The notes beneath the pieces were generated by a model. It made no database searches. It was not told where the DNA came from and saw only the letters and a list, made by a program, of their open reading frames with translations. 26,747 bases of DNA from Gaiellasilicea sp035575835. Its GTDB lineage: Bacteria; Actinomycetota; Thermoleophilia; Gaiellales; Gaiellaceae. Position 1 is the stretch's first letter. Each line of letters opens with the position of its first letter. The stretch lies in NCBI GenBank assembly GCA_035575835.1, contig DATLXM010000065.1, positions 1 to 26,747 on the forward strand, given 5' to 3'. Shown in pieces: positions 1 through 7,864 of this stretch. The position numbers and the translations under genes were made by a program.

Positions 1-62
1 TCCTTGCGGGCGAAGGCGTCGAAGATCTGCCGGACGAGCGCCTCGTTCGTCTCCCGGCTCAG
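1..62 (-). CDS. Partial SnoaL/NTF2-like protein (N-terminus only)
   Basis: The minus strand reads S-R-E-T-N-E-A-L-V-R-Q-I-F-D-A-F-A-R-K up to the window edge. This resembles the opening of SnoaL-like (NTF2-fold) proteins, which often begin with a Ser-Arg/Gln-Glu stretch and a '(I/L)VR..(Y/F)(D/E)AF.R.D' helix. No ATG, GTG or TTG lies in a suitable place. The only fitting start seen is CTG at 62-60, which overlaps the TGA stop of the upstream gene (CTGA) and is preceded 7 bases earlier by GGGAGG. Only about 20 residues are visible, so the family call rests on memory of typical N-termini and the start is a guess. Confidence 0.4.
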   Translation of the reverse strand, partial: MSRETNEALVRQIFDAFARK

Positions 63-262
63 CGCCGCGCCTCCCAGCGGTCGATCAGGCCGGCGACGTG
101 GTGCCGCTGCGCCGCGGTGAACTCCATCCGCTCCAGCAAACGCCGCGCCTCGGCGGGATCGTCATTGGCGACGGCGGCCTCGAGCCGCTCCCGCCACGGA
201 GTCGGCTCGCGCAGTTGCCGCCGCAACCACCGGAGCAGGCTCACACTTGCCTGGTCAGTCAT
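59..262 (-). CDS. Small hypothetical protein, 67 aa
   Basis: A short, highly charged and probably all-helical protein (many Arg, Glu, Ala and Leu; no membrane segment or signal peptide). I do not recognise the family. It starts with ATG at 262 and its stop overlaps the putative CTG start of the following SnoaL-like gene, so the two are probably co-transcribed. A hexamer TAGCCT lies 8 bases upstream of the ATG on the minus strand, compatible with a leaderless start. It is divergent from the XdhC operon across 31 bases. A real gene is supported by this arrangement and by a gene-free opposite strand; function is unknown. Confidence 0.6.
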   Translation of the reverse strand: MTDQASVSLLRWLRRQLREPTPWRERLEAAVANDDPAEARRLLERMEFTAAQRHHVAGLIDRWEARR

Positions 263-293
263 CGTGGCGGAGGCTATCGGGCAGAATCAGCCC
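263..293. promoter_or_regulatory. Divergent promoter gap, 31 bp
   Basis: Minus-strand TAGCCT (276-271) lies 8 bases before the 67-aa gene; plus-strand CAGAAT (282-287) lies 6 bases before the XdhC operon ATG at 294. The plus hexamer lacks the first T of TANNNT but keeps the most conserved A2 and T6. No Shine-Dalgarno sequence is visible for either gene. Read as a pair of leaderless promoters by inference. Confidence 0.4.
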
Positions 294-605
294 ATGAAGG
301 AGATCCTCCCCGAGCTGGCGCGCTGGCGGCGCGAAGGCGAGCGCGTGGCGGTCGCGACCGTCGTCGCAACCCGCCGGTCGGCGCCGCGCCCGGTCGGCTC
401 GAGCCTGGGCGTCACCGAGAGCGGCAAGCTCTGTGGCTCCGTCTCGGGGGGCTGCGTCGAGAACGAGGTCTACGCCGAGGCGCGCACTGTCCTCGCGACG
501 GGTGAGCCGAAGCTCCTCTCCTACGCGATCTCCGACGACGACGCCTGGAGCGTCGGCCTGCCCTGCGGCGGCGAGATCGACGTCTTCGTCGAGCGGCTTC
601 CGTGA
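294..605 (+). CDS. XdhC/CoxI N-terminal domain protein
   Basis: A 103-residue protein matching the XdhC/CoxI N-terminal domain: a 'VATVVATRRSAPRPVGSSL' type strand-turn, then 'SVSGGCVENEV' and 'GLPCGGEIDVFVE' near the C-terminus, which are hallmarks of the family. XdhC-type proteins bind sulfurated molybdenum cofactor and help load it into xanthine dehydrogenase or CO dehydrogenase-like hydroxylases. Here the usual two-domain protein is split, and the Rossmann half is the next gene, joined by a GTGA start/stop overlap. ATG at 294 was chosen because it begins the domain; the frame stays open further upstream but would run into the divergent gene. No molybdenum hydroxylase is in this window, so the client is unknown. 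Confidence 0.85.
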   Translation: MKEILPELARWRREGERVAVATVVATRRSAPRPVGSSLGVTESGKLCGSVSGGCVENEVYAEARTVLATGEPKLLSYAISDDDAWSVGLPCGGEIDVFVERLP

Positions 606-1342
606 CCCCGTTCGAGCGGCTCGTTGAGCTGGGGGACGATCGTGCCGTCCTCTTCACGGTGCTCGACGGTGAGTACGCGGGCACCAAGCTGCTCGCGCTC
701 GAGAACGGCGAGACAGTGGGCGACGGGCCGGCCGAGCTGGTGGCGCAGGCGCCGGATCTGCTGCGCAGTGGCCGCAACCGCCAGCTCGAGTTCGAGGGGC
801 GCCGGGTCTTCGCCGAGGTCTACGGCCCGCCGCCACGGCTCTTCGTCTACGGCGCCGTCGACACCGCGGAGGCGCTCTGTGCCGCGGTGAAGCTTCTCGG
901 TTGGACGACGATCGTCGCCGACGCACGGGCGAAGTTCGCGACCGCGGAGCGGCTTCCGAGCGCCGACCGGCTGATCGTCGCCTGGCCCGAAGAAGCGTTC
1001 GCCGAAGCCGCGCCCGACCACGCGACCGCAGTCGTGATCCTGACCCACGACGAGAAGTTCGACGTCCCCGCGCTTCAGGCCGCGCTCGCTGGCGACGCCT
1101 TCTATGTCGGTGCGATCGGCTCGAGGCGGACGCAGGACCGCCGGCGCGAGCGGCTGCTCGAGGCCGGTCTCGGCGAGAGCGCGCTCGCGCGGATCGCGGG
1201 CCCGGCGGGCCTCGACATCGGCGCCGACTCGACCGGGGAGACGGCCGTCTCGATCATCTCGGAGATCCTCGCGACCCGCGCCGGCCGTGCCGGAGGGCCG
1301 CTCCGCGAGTCGAAGCAGCGGATCCACGCGGGAGCCTCGTAG
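602..1342 (+). CDS. xdhC: XdhC Rossmann-domain protein
   Basis: A 246-residue protein with the XdhC C-terminal Rossmann domain: an N-terminal part continuing the CoxI fold (about residues 1-75), then a nucleotide-binding strand 'LFVYGAVDTAEAL', and the typical end 'YVGAIGSRRTQDRRRERLLEAG' followed by 'GLDIGADSTGETAVSIISEIL'. It starts with GTG at 602, inside the stop of the preceding half (GTGA), so the two proteins are translationally coupled and probably form one functional unit for Mo-cofactor delivery. Its own stop (TAG) shares one base with the GTG start of the following SDR gene. The predicted role follows from the family; the partner enzyme is not encoded nearby. Confidence 0.85.
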   Translation: MTPFERLVELGDDRAVLFTVLDGEYAGTKLLALENGETVGDGPAELVAQAPDLLRSGRNRQLEFEGRRVFAEVYGPPPRLFVYGAVDTAEALCAAVKLLGWTTIVADARAKFATAERLPSADRLIVAWPEEAFAEAAPDHATAVVILTHDEKFDVPALQAALAGDAFYVGAIGSRRTQDRRRERLLEAGLGESALARIAGPAGLDIGADSTGETAVSIISEILATRAGRAGGPLRESKQRIHAGAS

Positions 1343-2049
1343 TGCGGACGGCGATCGTGACGGGCGCGGCGCAGGGGCTCGGGGCTGCGATCGCGACGAG
1401 GCTCGCAACCAACGGCGACCGGGTCGTGCTCGCGGATGTGAACGTCGCCGAAGCAGAGTCGGTTGCAGCGGAGATCGGCGGAGAGGCCGTCGAGCACGAC
1501 GTTCGTAGCCTCGACTCCTGGGAGCGGCTGCTTGCCGCCGCGGGTGAGGTCGACGTGCTCGTGAACAACGCGGCCCGAACGGAGTTCCGCTCCTTCTGGG
1601 AGATCGAGGTCGAGGAATGGGACGACGTGCTCGCCACCAATCTCAAAGGGACGTATCTCGGCTGCCGCGTGGTCGGAGCGCAGATGCGCGACCGAGGAGC
1701 GGGCCGGATTGTCAACCTCGCCTCCGTCGCGGGGCAGCGGGGCGCCTCCGCGACCGGAGTTCACTACGCCACCTCCAAGGCCGCAATCGTCGCGCTGACC
1801 CGTCACGCCGCAACCGAGCTCGCCGGATCCGGCGTGACCGTGAACGCCGTCGCGCCGGCCGCGATCGACGGGCCGATGGTCGCCGCCGTTCCGCCGGAGA
1901 AGCTCGAGGCGATGCTGCGGACGATCCCGGTCGGCCGCGTCGGTCGTCCCGAGGAGGTCGCGGCCGTCGTCTCCTTCCTCGCCTCCGCCGCTGCAGGCTT
2001 CGTCACCGGAGCGACCTGGGACGTCAACGGCGGGATGTTGATGCGATGA
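1342..2049 (+). CDS. SDR-family NAD(P)-dependent oxidoreductase
   Basis: A 235-residue classical short-chain dehydrogenase. Visible landmarks: TGAAQGLG (residues 7-14) for dinucleotide binding, D32 at the end of the second strand suggesting NAD preference, NNA (75-77), N100, S128, and Y142-x3-K146 as the catalytic pair. The C-terminal 'FVTGATWDVNGG' segment is typical of FabG-like members. It starts with GTG at 1342, sharing one base with the XdhC stop, and its own stop overlaps the next gene's ATG (ATGA). The substrate is not evident; pairing with a zinc alcohol dehydrogenase suggests catabolism of an alcohol or hydroxyacid. Confidence 0.92.
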   Translation: MRTAIVTGAAQGLGAAIATRLATNGDRVVLADVNVAEAESVAAEIGGEAVEHDVRSLDSWERLLAAAGEVDVLVNNAARTEFRSFWEIEVEEWDDVLATNLKGTYLGCRVVGAQMRDRGAGRIVNLASVAGQRGASATGVHYATSKAAIVALTRHAATELAGSGVTVNAVAPAAIDGPMVAAVPPEKLEAMLRTIPVGRVGRPEEVAAVVSFLASAAAGFVTGATWDVNGGMLMR

Positions 2050-3137
2050 GAACGCGGGCGGCCGTCATGCACGAGCCGGGCCTCCTCGTGGTCGAGGAGC
2101 TCGAGCTCGAGGAGCCTCGCGCGGGCGAGGTGCTCGTCCGGATGGGTGCCGTCGGCGTCTGCGGCACCGATCTCCATTCCTACAAGGGCGAGTGGCAGCG
2201 CCCGACGCCGATCGTGCTCGGCCACGAGGGGGCGGGCCTCGTCGAGGCGGTCGGTGCAGACGTCACGGGGCTGCGGGAAGGCGATCGCGTCGTTCTCTCG
2301 TGGGCGCCCGCCTGCGGCGAGTGCGGTGCCTGCCGACGTGGGCGACCGGCCGCCTGCGGGCCGCTCTCGACTGCGATCGGCCGCGGAACGCTCCTCGGCG
2401 GCCACACGGGGATCTCGCTCGACGGCGAGATCGTCTACCGCGGAACCGCAACCGGCGCCCTCGCGGAGCGAGTCGTCGTCGCTGCGGAGGCCGCACTCCC
2501 GCTCGGCGACGACGTTCCGCTCGACCAGGCTGCGCTGCTCGGCTGCGCGGCGCTCACCGGCGTGGGGGCGGTGCTGAACGCGGCCCGGCCCGAGCCGGGG
2601 TTCAGCGCGCTCGTGATCGGAGCGGGCGGGGTCGGCCAGTTCGTCGTCCAGGGCGCGCGGATCGCGGGCGCCGCGGCAATCGTCGTCGTCGACCCCGTCG
2701 AGGGCCGGCGTGAGCAGGCGCTCCGCCTGGGTGCGACGCACGCCTGCGCGCCTGAGGACGTGCGCGAAGCCGTGCGCGCCCTCGATCCCGAGGGGGTCGA
2801 CTACGCGTTCGACGCGGTCGGCTCGCCGGAAACCACGTCGCTCGCGTTGCGCTGGACGCGCGGCGGCGGCACGGCCGTGGTCGTCGGCCTGCCCGTCGCG
2901 GGTGCGAGGCTGACCCTCGATCCGCTCGACTTCACGAACCGCGAGAAGACGCTGACAGGCACGATCTACGGCTCCGAGGATCCGGCCGTCGCGCTCCCGC
3001 GGCTCCTCGACCTGGCGCGAACCGGAGAGCTGGAGCTGGCCGGTCTCGTTGGCCCGAGCTTCTCCCTCGACGAGGCCGACGACGCCTTCGCCGCCAGCCT
3101 CGCGGGCTCGCCCGGCCGGGTGCTCGTCACCCCGTAG
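2046..3137 (+). CDS. Zinc-dependent alcohol dehydrogenase (MDR family)
   Basis: A 363-residue medium-chain dehydrogenase. C39 and H60-E61 ('GVCGTDLH', 'LGHEGAG') with C167 ('LLGCAALTG') form the catalytic zinc site; C90, C93, C96 and C104 are the four structural-zinc cysteines. GAGGVG (192-197) is the Rossmann motif. Retention of C167 and the structural site places it with class III-like alcohol or thiol-adduct dehydrogenases rather than sorbitol-type enzymes. It starts at ATG 2046 inside the SDR stop codon and ends the operon; hairpins follow at 3151 and beyond. The alcohol substrate cannot be told from sequence. Very secure as a family call. Confidence 0.93.
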   Translation: MRTRAAVMHEPGLLVVEELELEEPRAGEVLVRMGAVGVCGTDLHSYKGEWQRPTPIVLGHEGAGLVEAVGADVTGLREGDRVVLSWAPACGECGACRRGRPAACGPLSTAIGRGTLLGGHTGISLDGEIVYRGTATGALAERVVVAAEAALPLGDDVPLDQAALLGCAALTGVGAVLNAARPEPGFSALVIGAGGVGQFVVQGARIAGAAAIVVVDPVEGRREQALRLGATHACAPEDVREAVRALDPEGVDYAFDAVGSPETTSLALRWTRGGGTAVVVGLPVAGARLTLDPLDFTNREKTLTGTIYGSEDPAVALPRLLDLARTGELELAGLVGPSFSLDEADDAFAASLAGSPGRVLVTP

Positions 3138-3150
3138 CCGACCCGGTCCG

Positions 3151-3171
3151 CGCGCCCCCAACGGGGGAGCG
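3151..3171. terminator. Hairpin after the alcohol dehydrogenase
   Basis: CGC-g-CCCCC / AAC / GGGGG-a-GCG folds as an eight-pair stem with one mismatch, 13 bases after the TAG stop. There is no T tract, as is common for actinobacterial terminators. It would work for the plus-strand operon and could also stop minus-strand transcripts leaving the dipeptidase. Confidence 0.5.
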
Positions 3172-3202
3172 AGGATCCCAACACGAACGTTAGTCGGGGA
3201 TT

Positions 3203-3250
3203 CGTGACGAGAACGTCACGCGGATGGGTCGGGAGCGTGACGTCTCACGC
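3203..3250. terminator. Two tandem hairpins between convergent genes
   Basis: The first is CGTGACG-AGAA-CGTCACG (3203-3220), a perfect 7-bp stem. The second is GCGTGA-CGTC-TCACGC (3235-3250), a perfect 6-bp stem that includes the dipeptidase stop codon (3247-3245). Both share the GTGACG core. Position between convergent genes fits a terminator cluster; a regulator site is an alternative. Confidence 0.45.
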
Positions 3251-4237
3251 CGGAAGGGACTCGCGAAGAAGGCGGAGGAGATTGCCGAAGAGTAGGCCGT
3301 CCAGCTGGTGCTGCTCCCAGTCCCGCGCGCGCAGCGCCTCCACGAGGGCCGGGTAGTCCTCGTGCCCTCCGAGGCCCTCGATCGACGAGCCTTCTTCCAG
3401 CCCCGGCGGCATCAGGCCGTCCGGAGTCGTCGGCGAGCCGAGGAAGGAGAGCCGCCGCGTCCAGTCGCCGCCGAGGCAGAGCCGCTCGAAGCCGATCGTC
3501 TCCCCGGCGTGCTCGAGGTGCTCGATCACCCGCGCGATCGTTCGCTGCTCGGGGTCGATCGCGAGCGGGTGGAGCATCAGGCCGAAGAGCCCGTCCCGAT
3601 CGGCCAAGGCGCGGAGCTGCTCGTCGGTGAGGTTCCGGGGATGGTCGTGGACGGCGCGACACCCCGCGTGCGTGACGATGACCCTCCCTTCGTAGAGCTC
3701 GAGGCACTCCGAGAAGAGCTGCTCGGAGGCGTGGGCGAGGTCGAGCACGATCCCGCGGGCCGCCATCCGTGCGAGGAGCGAGCGGCCGAGGCCGGAGAGC
3801 CCGCCGCTCTCGGCCGCGCCATCCGCGTAGGGGTTGCGCCGGTTCCACGTCAGACTCGCGACCCTGAGTCCGAGCTCCCAGAAGAGGTCGACGCCCCAGA
3901 GCTCGTACCCGAACGGCTCCACGCCTTCGAGCGCGAGGACGAGCCCGATCTTCTCGCCGCGCTCGACCGCATCGAGGTCTCCTCGCGAGCGCACGATCGC
4001 CACACGCTTCGCGTTCTCCCTGGCTGCCGCGTGAAAGGACGTCGCTTGCGCGAGCGCGTGCCGGAGCGTCCCCTCCGGTTGGTGCTCGAGCGGAACGAAG
4101 ATCGGGCAGACCTGGAGCCCGACGCCACCGGCCTCGAAGAGCGGCAGCCACGTTCGCGCGAAGACGTCCGATTCGCCCAGGCGGTGCTCCCGCTCGGCGA
4201 GCTCCATCAGCAGGTCGGTGTGGGCGTCCGCGATCAC
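3245..4237 (-). CDS. Dipeptidase, peptidase family M19
   Basis: A 330-residue member of the membrane/renal dipeptidase family, TIM-barrel metallopeptidases that cleave dipeptides, including some with D-residues. The binuclear zinc ligands known for the family can be aligned: H6 and D8 ('DAHTDLL'), E104 ('ALEGVEPFG'), H169 ('LDLAHAS') and H190 ('VTHAGCRAVHDHPRNLTD', where most relatives have His-Ser-Asn). There is no signal peptide, so it should be cytosolic. The start is GTG at 4237; GAGGAT sits 6 bases before it and a weak GAGAGG slightly further. It is divergent from the gabD operon by only 17 bases, which suggests shared control. Confident family call, unknown substrate. Confidence 0.92.
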   Translation of the reverse strand: MIADAHTDLLMELAEREHRLGESDVFARTWLPLFEAGGVGLQVCPIFVPLEHQPEGTLRHALAQATSFHAAARENAKRVAIVRSRGDLDAVERGEKIGLVLALEGVEPFGYELWGVDLFWELGLRVASLTWNRRNPYADGAAESGGLSGLGRSLLARMAARGIVLDLAHASEQLFSECLELYEGRVIVTHAGCRAVHDHPRNLTDEQLRALADRDGLFGLMLHPLAIDPEQRTIARVIEHLEHAGETIGFERLCLGGDWTRRLSFLGSPTTPDGLMPPGLEEGSSIEGLGGHEDYPALVEALRARDWEQHQLDGLLFGNLLRLLRESLPA

Positions 4238-4254
4238 ACGACTATCCTCTCACC
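4238..4254. promoter_or_regulatory. Divergent promoter gap, 17 bp
   Basis: Plus-strand TATCCT (4243-4248) lies exactly 6 bases before the GTG of gabD. On the minus strand GAGGAT (4249-4244) lies 6 bases before the GTG of the dipeptidase. The two hexamers overlap, so the two promoters probably exclude each other. No Shine-Dalgarno sequence precedes gabD, consistent with a leaderless transcript. Confidence 0.5.
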
Positions 4255-5709
4255 GTGGCCCTGACCGAGCCCACGACACTGCTCGCGCACCAGGCCTACG
4301 TCGACGGGGCCTGGATCGACGCCGACTCCGGCGCGACCTTCGACGTCACGAATCCCGCGACGGGCGAGACGATCGCGAGCGTCCCTCGCTGCGGAACGGA
4401 GGAGACGCGACGCGCGATCTCGGCCGCCGAACGAGCGCAGCCTGCCTGGCGCGCCCTGCCCGCCAAGGAGCGCGCGCTCGTCCTCCGCCGCTTCGCCGAC
4501 CTGATGCTGGAGCACCAGGAGGAGCTCGCCGTCCTCCTCACGCGCGAGCAGGGCAAGCCGCTCGCAGAAGCCCGCGGGGAGATCGCCTACGCCGCCTCGT
4601 TCTTCGAATGGTTCGGCGAGGAGGCGAAGCGCGTCTACGGGGACACGATCCCGCCACACCAGGCCGACAAGCGGATCGTCGTCCTGCGCGAGCCGATCGG
4701 GGTCACCGCCGGGATCACCCCCTGGAACTTCCCCGCGGCGATGATCACGCGCAAGGCCGCACCGGCGCTCGCGGTCGGCTGCACGATGGTCGTGAAGCCC
4801 GCCGAGCAGACGCCGCTCTCCGCCCTCGCACTCTGCAGGCTCGCCGAGGAGGCGGGCGTGCCTCCGGGGGTGCTCTCGGTCGTCACCGGCGACGCCGAGG
4901 ACGCACCCACGATCGGCGGCGAACTGACCGGCAACCCGGTCGTGCGCAAGCTCTCCTTCACCGGCTCCACCGAGATCGGGAAGCTCCTGATGCAGCAGTG
5001 TGCCGGCCAGGTGAAGAAGGTCTCGCTCGAGCTCGGTGGGAACGCACCGTTCGTCGTCTTCGACGACGCCGACCTCGACGAGGCGGTGACCGGCGCGATC
5101 CTGTGCAAGTTCCGGAACTCCGGGCAGACGTGCGTCTCCGCGAACCGGATCCTCGTCCAGGACTCCGTTCACGACGCCTTCGTCGAGCGCTTCGACGCCG
5201 CCGTCGCAGCGCTCCGGGTCGGGAATGGGCTCGACGACGGGATCCAGGTCGGGCCGTTGATCGACGAGAGTGCGGTTCAGAAGGTCGAGCGGCACGTCGC
5301 CGACGCGACCGCCGGCGGGGCCGAGCTCGTCCGCGGCGGCTCGAGGCTCGAAGGCACGTTCTTCGAGCCGACGCTGCTCACCGGGGTCACGAACGGAATG
5401 GCGATGAGCTGCGAGGAGACCTTCGGGCCGGTCGCCGGGATCCAGCGCTTCGGGAGCGAGGAGGAGGCCGTCCGGCTCGCGAACGACACCCCGTTCGGGC
5501 TCGCGGCCTACTTCTACAGCCGTGACCTCGGCCGCGTCTGGCGCGTCTCCGACGCGCTCGAGTACGGGATCCTCGGGGTCAACACCGGGATCATCTCGAC
5601 CGAGGTGGCGCCGTTCGGTGGGATGAAGGAGTCGGGAATCGGGCGCGAGGGATCGAAGTACGGCCTCGACGACTGGCTCGAGCTGAAATACGTCTGCATG
5701 GGTGTATGA
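4255..5709 (+). CDS. gabD: NAD(P)-dependent aldehyde dehydrogenase, succinate-semialdehyde type
   Basis: A 484-residue aldehyde dehydrogenase, full length for the family. N158 ('TPWNFP'), E259 ('SLELGGNAP') and the nucleophile C293 ('SGQTCVSANR') are all present. The stretch 'VRKLSFTGSTEIGKLLM' and 'KVSLELGGNAPFVVFDDADLD' is very close to GabD-type succinate-semialdehyde dehydrogenases. The C-terminal 'GGMKESGIGREGSKYGLDDWLELKYVC' also fits. It oxidises an aldehyde to the acid with NAD(P). The GTG start at 4255 follows a TATCCT box by 6 bases. It leads an operon whose third gene is a ThDP-dependent lyase, so the aldehyde may come from decarboxylation of a 2-oxoacid; that link is inference. 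Confidence 0.9.
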   Translation: MALTEPTTLLAHQAYVDGAWIDADSGATFDVTNPATGETIASVPRCGTEETRRAISAAERAQPAWRALPAKERALVLRRFADLMLEHQEELAVLLTREQGKPLAEARGEIAYAASFFEWFGEEAKRVYGDTIPPHQADKRIVVLREPIGVTAGITPWNFPAAMITRKAAPALAVGCTMVVKPAEQTPLSALALCRLAEEAGVPPGVLSVVTGDAEDAPTIGGELTGNPVVRKLSFTGSTEIGKLLMQQCAGQVKKVSLELGGNAPFVVFDDADLDEAVTGAILCKFRNSGQTCVSANRILVQDSVHDAFVERFDAAVAALRVGNGLDDGIQVGPLIDESAVQKVERHVADATAGGAELVRGGSRLEGTFFEPTLLTGVTNGMAMSCEETFGPVAGIQRFGSEEEAVRLANDTPFGLAAYFYSRDLGRVWRVSDALEYGILGVNTGIISTEVAPFGGMKESGIGREGSKYGLDDWLELKYVCMGV

Positions 5710-6185
5710 CGTCGCTCTCGCTGTACGAGGACTTGCTCGCGCCGGGTGAGGCGCTCGAGCTCCCGTCCGGGGGGCGGATCGTCTACGTCGCCTCGGGCGA
5801 GCTCGCGTCGCTTCACGCAGGGCACGCGGCCTTCGGGGCGGACGAGGCCCGGCTCGAGGCCGGCTCGGACGGCGCGACCGTGCTCCGTTTCGAGTTGACG
5901 GAGTGGAGCGTCGACGATGCGAAGCTCTGCGCCCACGTCGAGCTCGACCCCTGGGCCGACTACGTGATGCGCTGCGAGCGGGGCGCCGTGGAGCCCGCGG
6001 GCGGCCCGGGGATCGGCTGCATCCTCCGCGGCGAGCTGACCGTCAACGGAGAGATCGTTCATCCCTTCGGCGCCTGGCAGGAGCCGGCGGAGGTCAGCGG
6101 CTCCGGCTCGGTCGTCCGCGTCGTCCTCGTGCGTGCGGAGGAGCCCGCGGCCGAGGCGCTTGCTCAAGGCCCCATTCGACTGTGA
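5706..6185 (+). CDS. Hypothetical beta-rich protein, 159 aa
   Basis: A 159-residue protein with no signal peptide or membrane segment. It alternates short hydrophobic strands with Gly and Glu turns ('ELPSGGRIVYVASGELA', later 'GCILRGELTVNGEIV'), which looks like a cupin-type or other beta-barrel fold, but I see no clear metal-binding His cluster. The ATG at 5706 overlaps the gabD stop (ATGA) and its own stop overlaps the GTG of the ThDP enzyme (GTGA), so it is firmly inside the operon and presumably supports the same pathway. The fold suggestion is weak; no function should be assigned. Confidence 0.75.
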   Translation: MTSLSLYEDLLAPGEALELPSGGRIVYVASGELASLHAGHAAFGADEARLEAGSDGATVLRFELTEWSVDDAKLCAHVELDPWADYVMRCERGAVEPAGGPGIGCILRGELTVNGEIVHPFGAWQEPAEVSGSGSVVRVVLVRAEEPAAEALAQGPIRL

Positions 6186-7864
6186 GCGCGCGCACAGGCG
6201 GGCAGGTGCTGGTCGACCAGCTGGCGCTGCACGGCGTCGAGCTCGCCTTTTGCGTGCCCGGGGAGAGTTACCTCGCCGTCCTCGACGCCCTCCACGACAC
6301 GCCGATCCGGCTCGTCACCTGCCGTCACGAGGCGGCGGCGGCGAACATGGCGGAGGCGCACGGAAAGCTGACCGGGAAGCCCGGGATCTGCCTCGTCACG
6401 CGCGGGCCCGGTGCCACGCAGGCGTCGGTCGGCATCCATACCGCCCAGCAAGACTCGACCCCGTTGATCCTCCTGATCGGCCAGGTCGGCCGGGACATGC
6501 TCGACCGCGAGGCGTTCCAGGAGATCGATTACCGGCGGATGTTCCAGCCGATGGCGAAGTGGGTCGCTCAGATCGACCGGGCGGAGCGGATCCCCGAGTT
6601 CCTCGCCCGTGCCTTCAGCGTCGCGACTGCCGGCCGTCCCGGCCCGGTCGTGCTCGCGCTCCCCGAAGACATGCTCGTGGACGAGGTCGACGTTGCCGAC
6701 GCCCAGCCGTACACGCCCGTCCAGACCCATCCTGGAGCGGAGGAGCTGGAGCGGCTGCGCGAGCTCCTCGAGAGCGCCGAGCGGCCGTTCGTGCTCGCCG
6801 GCGGCGGGGGTTGGACAGCCGCCGCTGCAAGCGACCTGCTCGCGTTCTGCGCGGCGAACGCGCTCCCGGTCGGGACGTCGTTCCGCTGCCAGGATTACGT
6901 CGACAACCTCGCGCCCGAGCACGCGGGCCACGTCGGCGTCGGGATCGATCCGAAGCTCGCTGCCCGGGTGACCGAGGCAGACGTGCTCCTCGTCGTCGGC
7001 GCGCGCCTCGGCGAGATGACGACCGGCGGCTACACGCTCGTCGAGCCGCCTCTACCCAGGCAGATGCTCGTGCACGTGCACGCGGGGGCGGAGGAGCTCG
7101 GCCGCGTCTTTCAGCCGGCGCTCGCGATCAACGCGGGCTCGCCCGAGTTCGCTGCGGCTGTACGGCGGCTGCCCGGCTCGTCGCCGAGCCCTTCCCGCGT
7201 GGCCTGGGTCGAAGCAGCGCACGCGGACTACCTCGCCACGCTCGAGCCGGTCTCGCCCCCCGGGGAGCTCAACCTCAGCGAGGTGATGCGGACCCTGCGC
7301 AAGCGGTTGCCCGACGATGCGATCCTCTGCAACGGGGCCGGGAATTTCGCGGTCTGGGGACATCGATTCTTTCCGTTCCGCCACTACCGCACCCAGCTGG
7401 CGCCGACGAGCGGGGCGATGGGCTACGGGGTGCCGGCCGCGATCGCGGCCAAGCTCGCCCAGCCCGAATGCGTCGTGGTCTGCATCGCGGGCGACGGGGA
7501 CTTCCTGATGAGCGGGAACGAGCTCGCCACCGCGGTGCACGAGGACGCGGCGATCATCGTGCTCGTCGTCAACAACGGGATGTACGGGACGATCCGGATG
7601 CACCAGGAGCGCGACTACCCTGGACGCGTGGTCGGAACGGCGCTGACGAACCCGGACTTCGCCGCCTTCGCGCGCAGCTTCGGCGCCCACGGGGAGATCG
7701 TCGAGCGGACGGAGGAGTTCGCCGCCGCGCTCGACCGGGCGCTCGCAGCGGGTCGCCCCGCGCTTCTCGAGCTCCGCGTCGACCCCGAGGGGATCACGCC
7801 GCAGGCAACGCTCACCGCACTCCGGGAGGGACGCGCCGCCCCGGAGCGAACGGAGACAGCATGA
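6182..7864 (+). CDS. ThDP-dependent acetolactate-synthase-like enzyme
   Basis: A 560-residue ThDP enzyme with three domains. The ThDP-activating glutamate is E50 in 'CRHEAAAANMAEAHGKLTG'; 'GPGATQASVGIHTAQQDSTPLIL' follows. The central domain lies at roughly 190-330. The C-terminal cofactor motif runs from GDGD (437-440) to NN (464-465). It belongs to the acetolactate synthase/benzoylformate decarboxylase superfamily, in a subfamily usually annotated only as a large-subunit-like protein. No regulatory small subunit is nearby, so it is probably not the biosynthetic acetohydroxyacid synthase. Position behind an aldehyde dehydrogenase suggests a 2-oxoacid decarboxylase or carboligase in catabolism. 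Start GTG at 6182 overlaps the upstream stop. Confidence 0.9.
   Translation: MSARTGGQVLVDQLALHGVELAFCVPGESYLAVLDALHDTPIRLVTCRHEAAAANMAEAHGKLTGKPGICLVTRGPGATQASVGIHTAQQDSTPLILLIGQVGRDMLDREAFQEIDYRRMFQPMAKWVAQIDRAERIPEFLARAFSVATAGRPGPVVLALPEDMLVDEVDVADAQPYTPVQTHPGAEELERLRELLESAERPFVLAGGGGWTAAAASDLLAFCAANALPVGTSFRCQDYVDNLAPEHAGHVGVGIDPKLAARVTEADVLLVVGARLGEMTTGGYTLVEPPLPRQMLVHVHAGAEELGRVFQPALAINAGSPEFAAAVRRLPGSSPSPSRVAWVEAAHADYLATLEPVSPPGELNLSEVMRTLRKRLPDDAILCNGAGNFAVWGHRFFPFRHYRTQLAPTSGAMGYGVPAAIAAKLAQPECVVVCIAGDGDFLMSGNELATAVHEDAAIIVLVVNNGMYGTIRMHQERDYPGRVVGTALTNPDFAAFARSFGAHGEIVERTEEFAAALDRALAAGRPALLELRVDPEGITPQATLTALREGRAAPERTETA

Noticed and set aside
117..605. Longer XdhC N-terminal gene starting at 117
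   Set aside because: The extra 59 residues are Arg/Ser-rich, lie over the divergent 67-aa gene and are absent from the family.
1617..3137. Longer version of the alcohol dehydrogenase fused to an Arg-rich N-terminus
   Set aside because: The extension covers the SDR gene in another frame; the ATG at 2046 overlapping the SDR stop gives the normal length.
6182..7864. Biosynthetic acetohydroxyacid synthase (ilvB)
   Set aside because: No small regulatory subunit or branched-chain genes are near, and the sequence fits a separate acetolactate-synthase-like subfamily.
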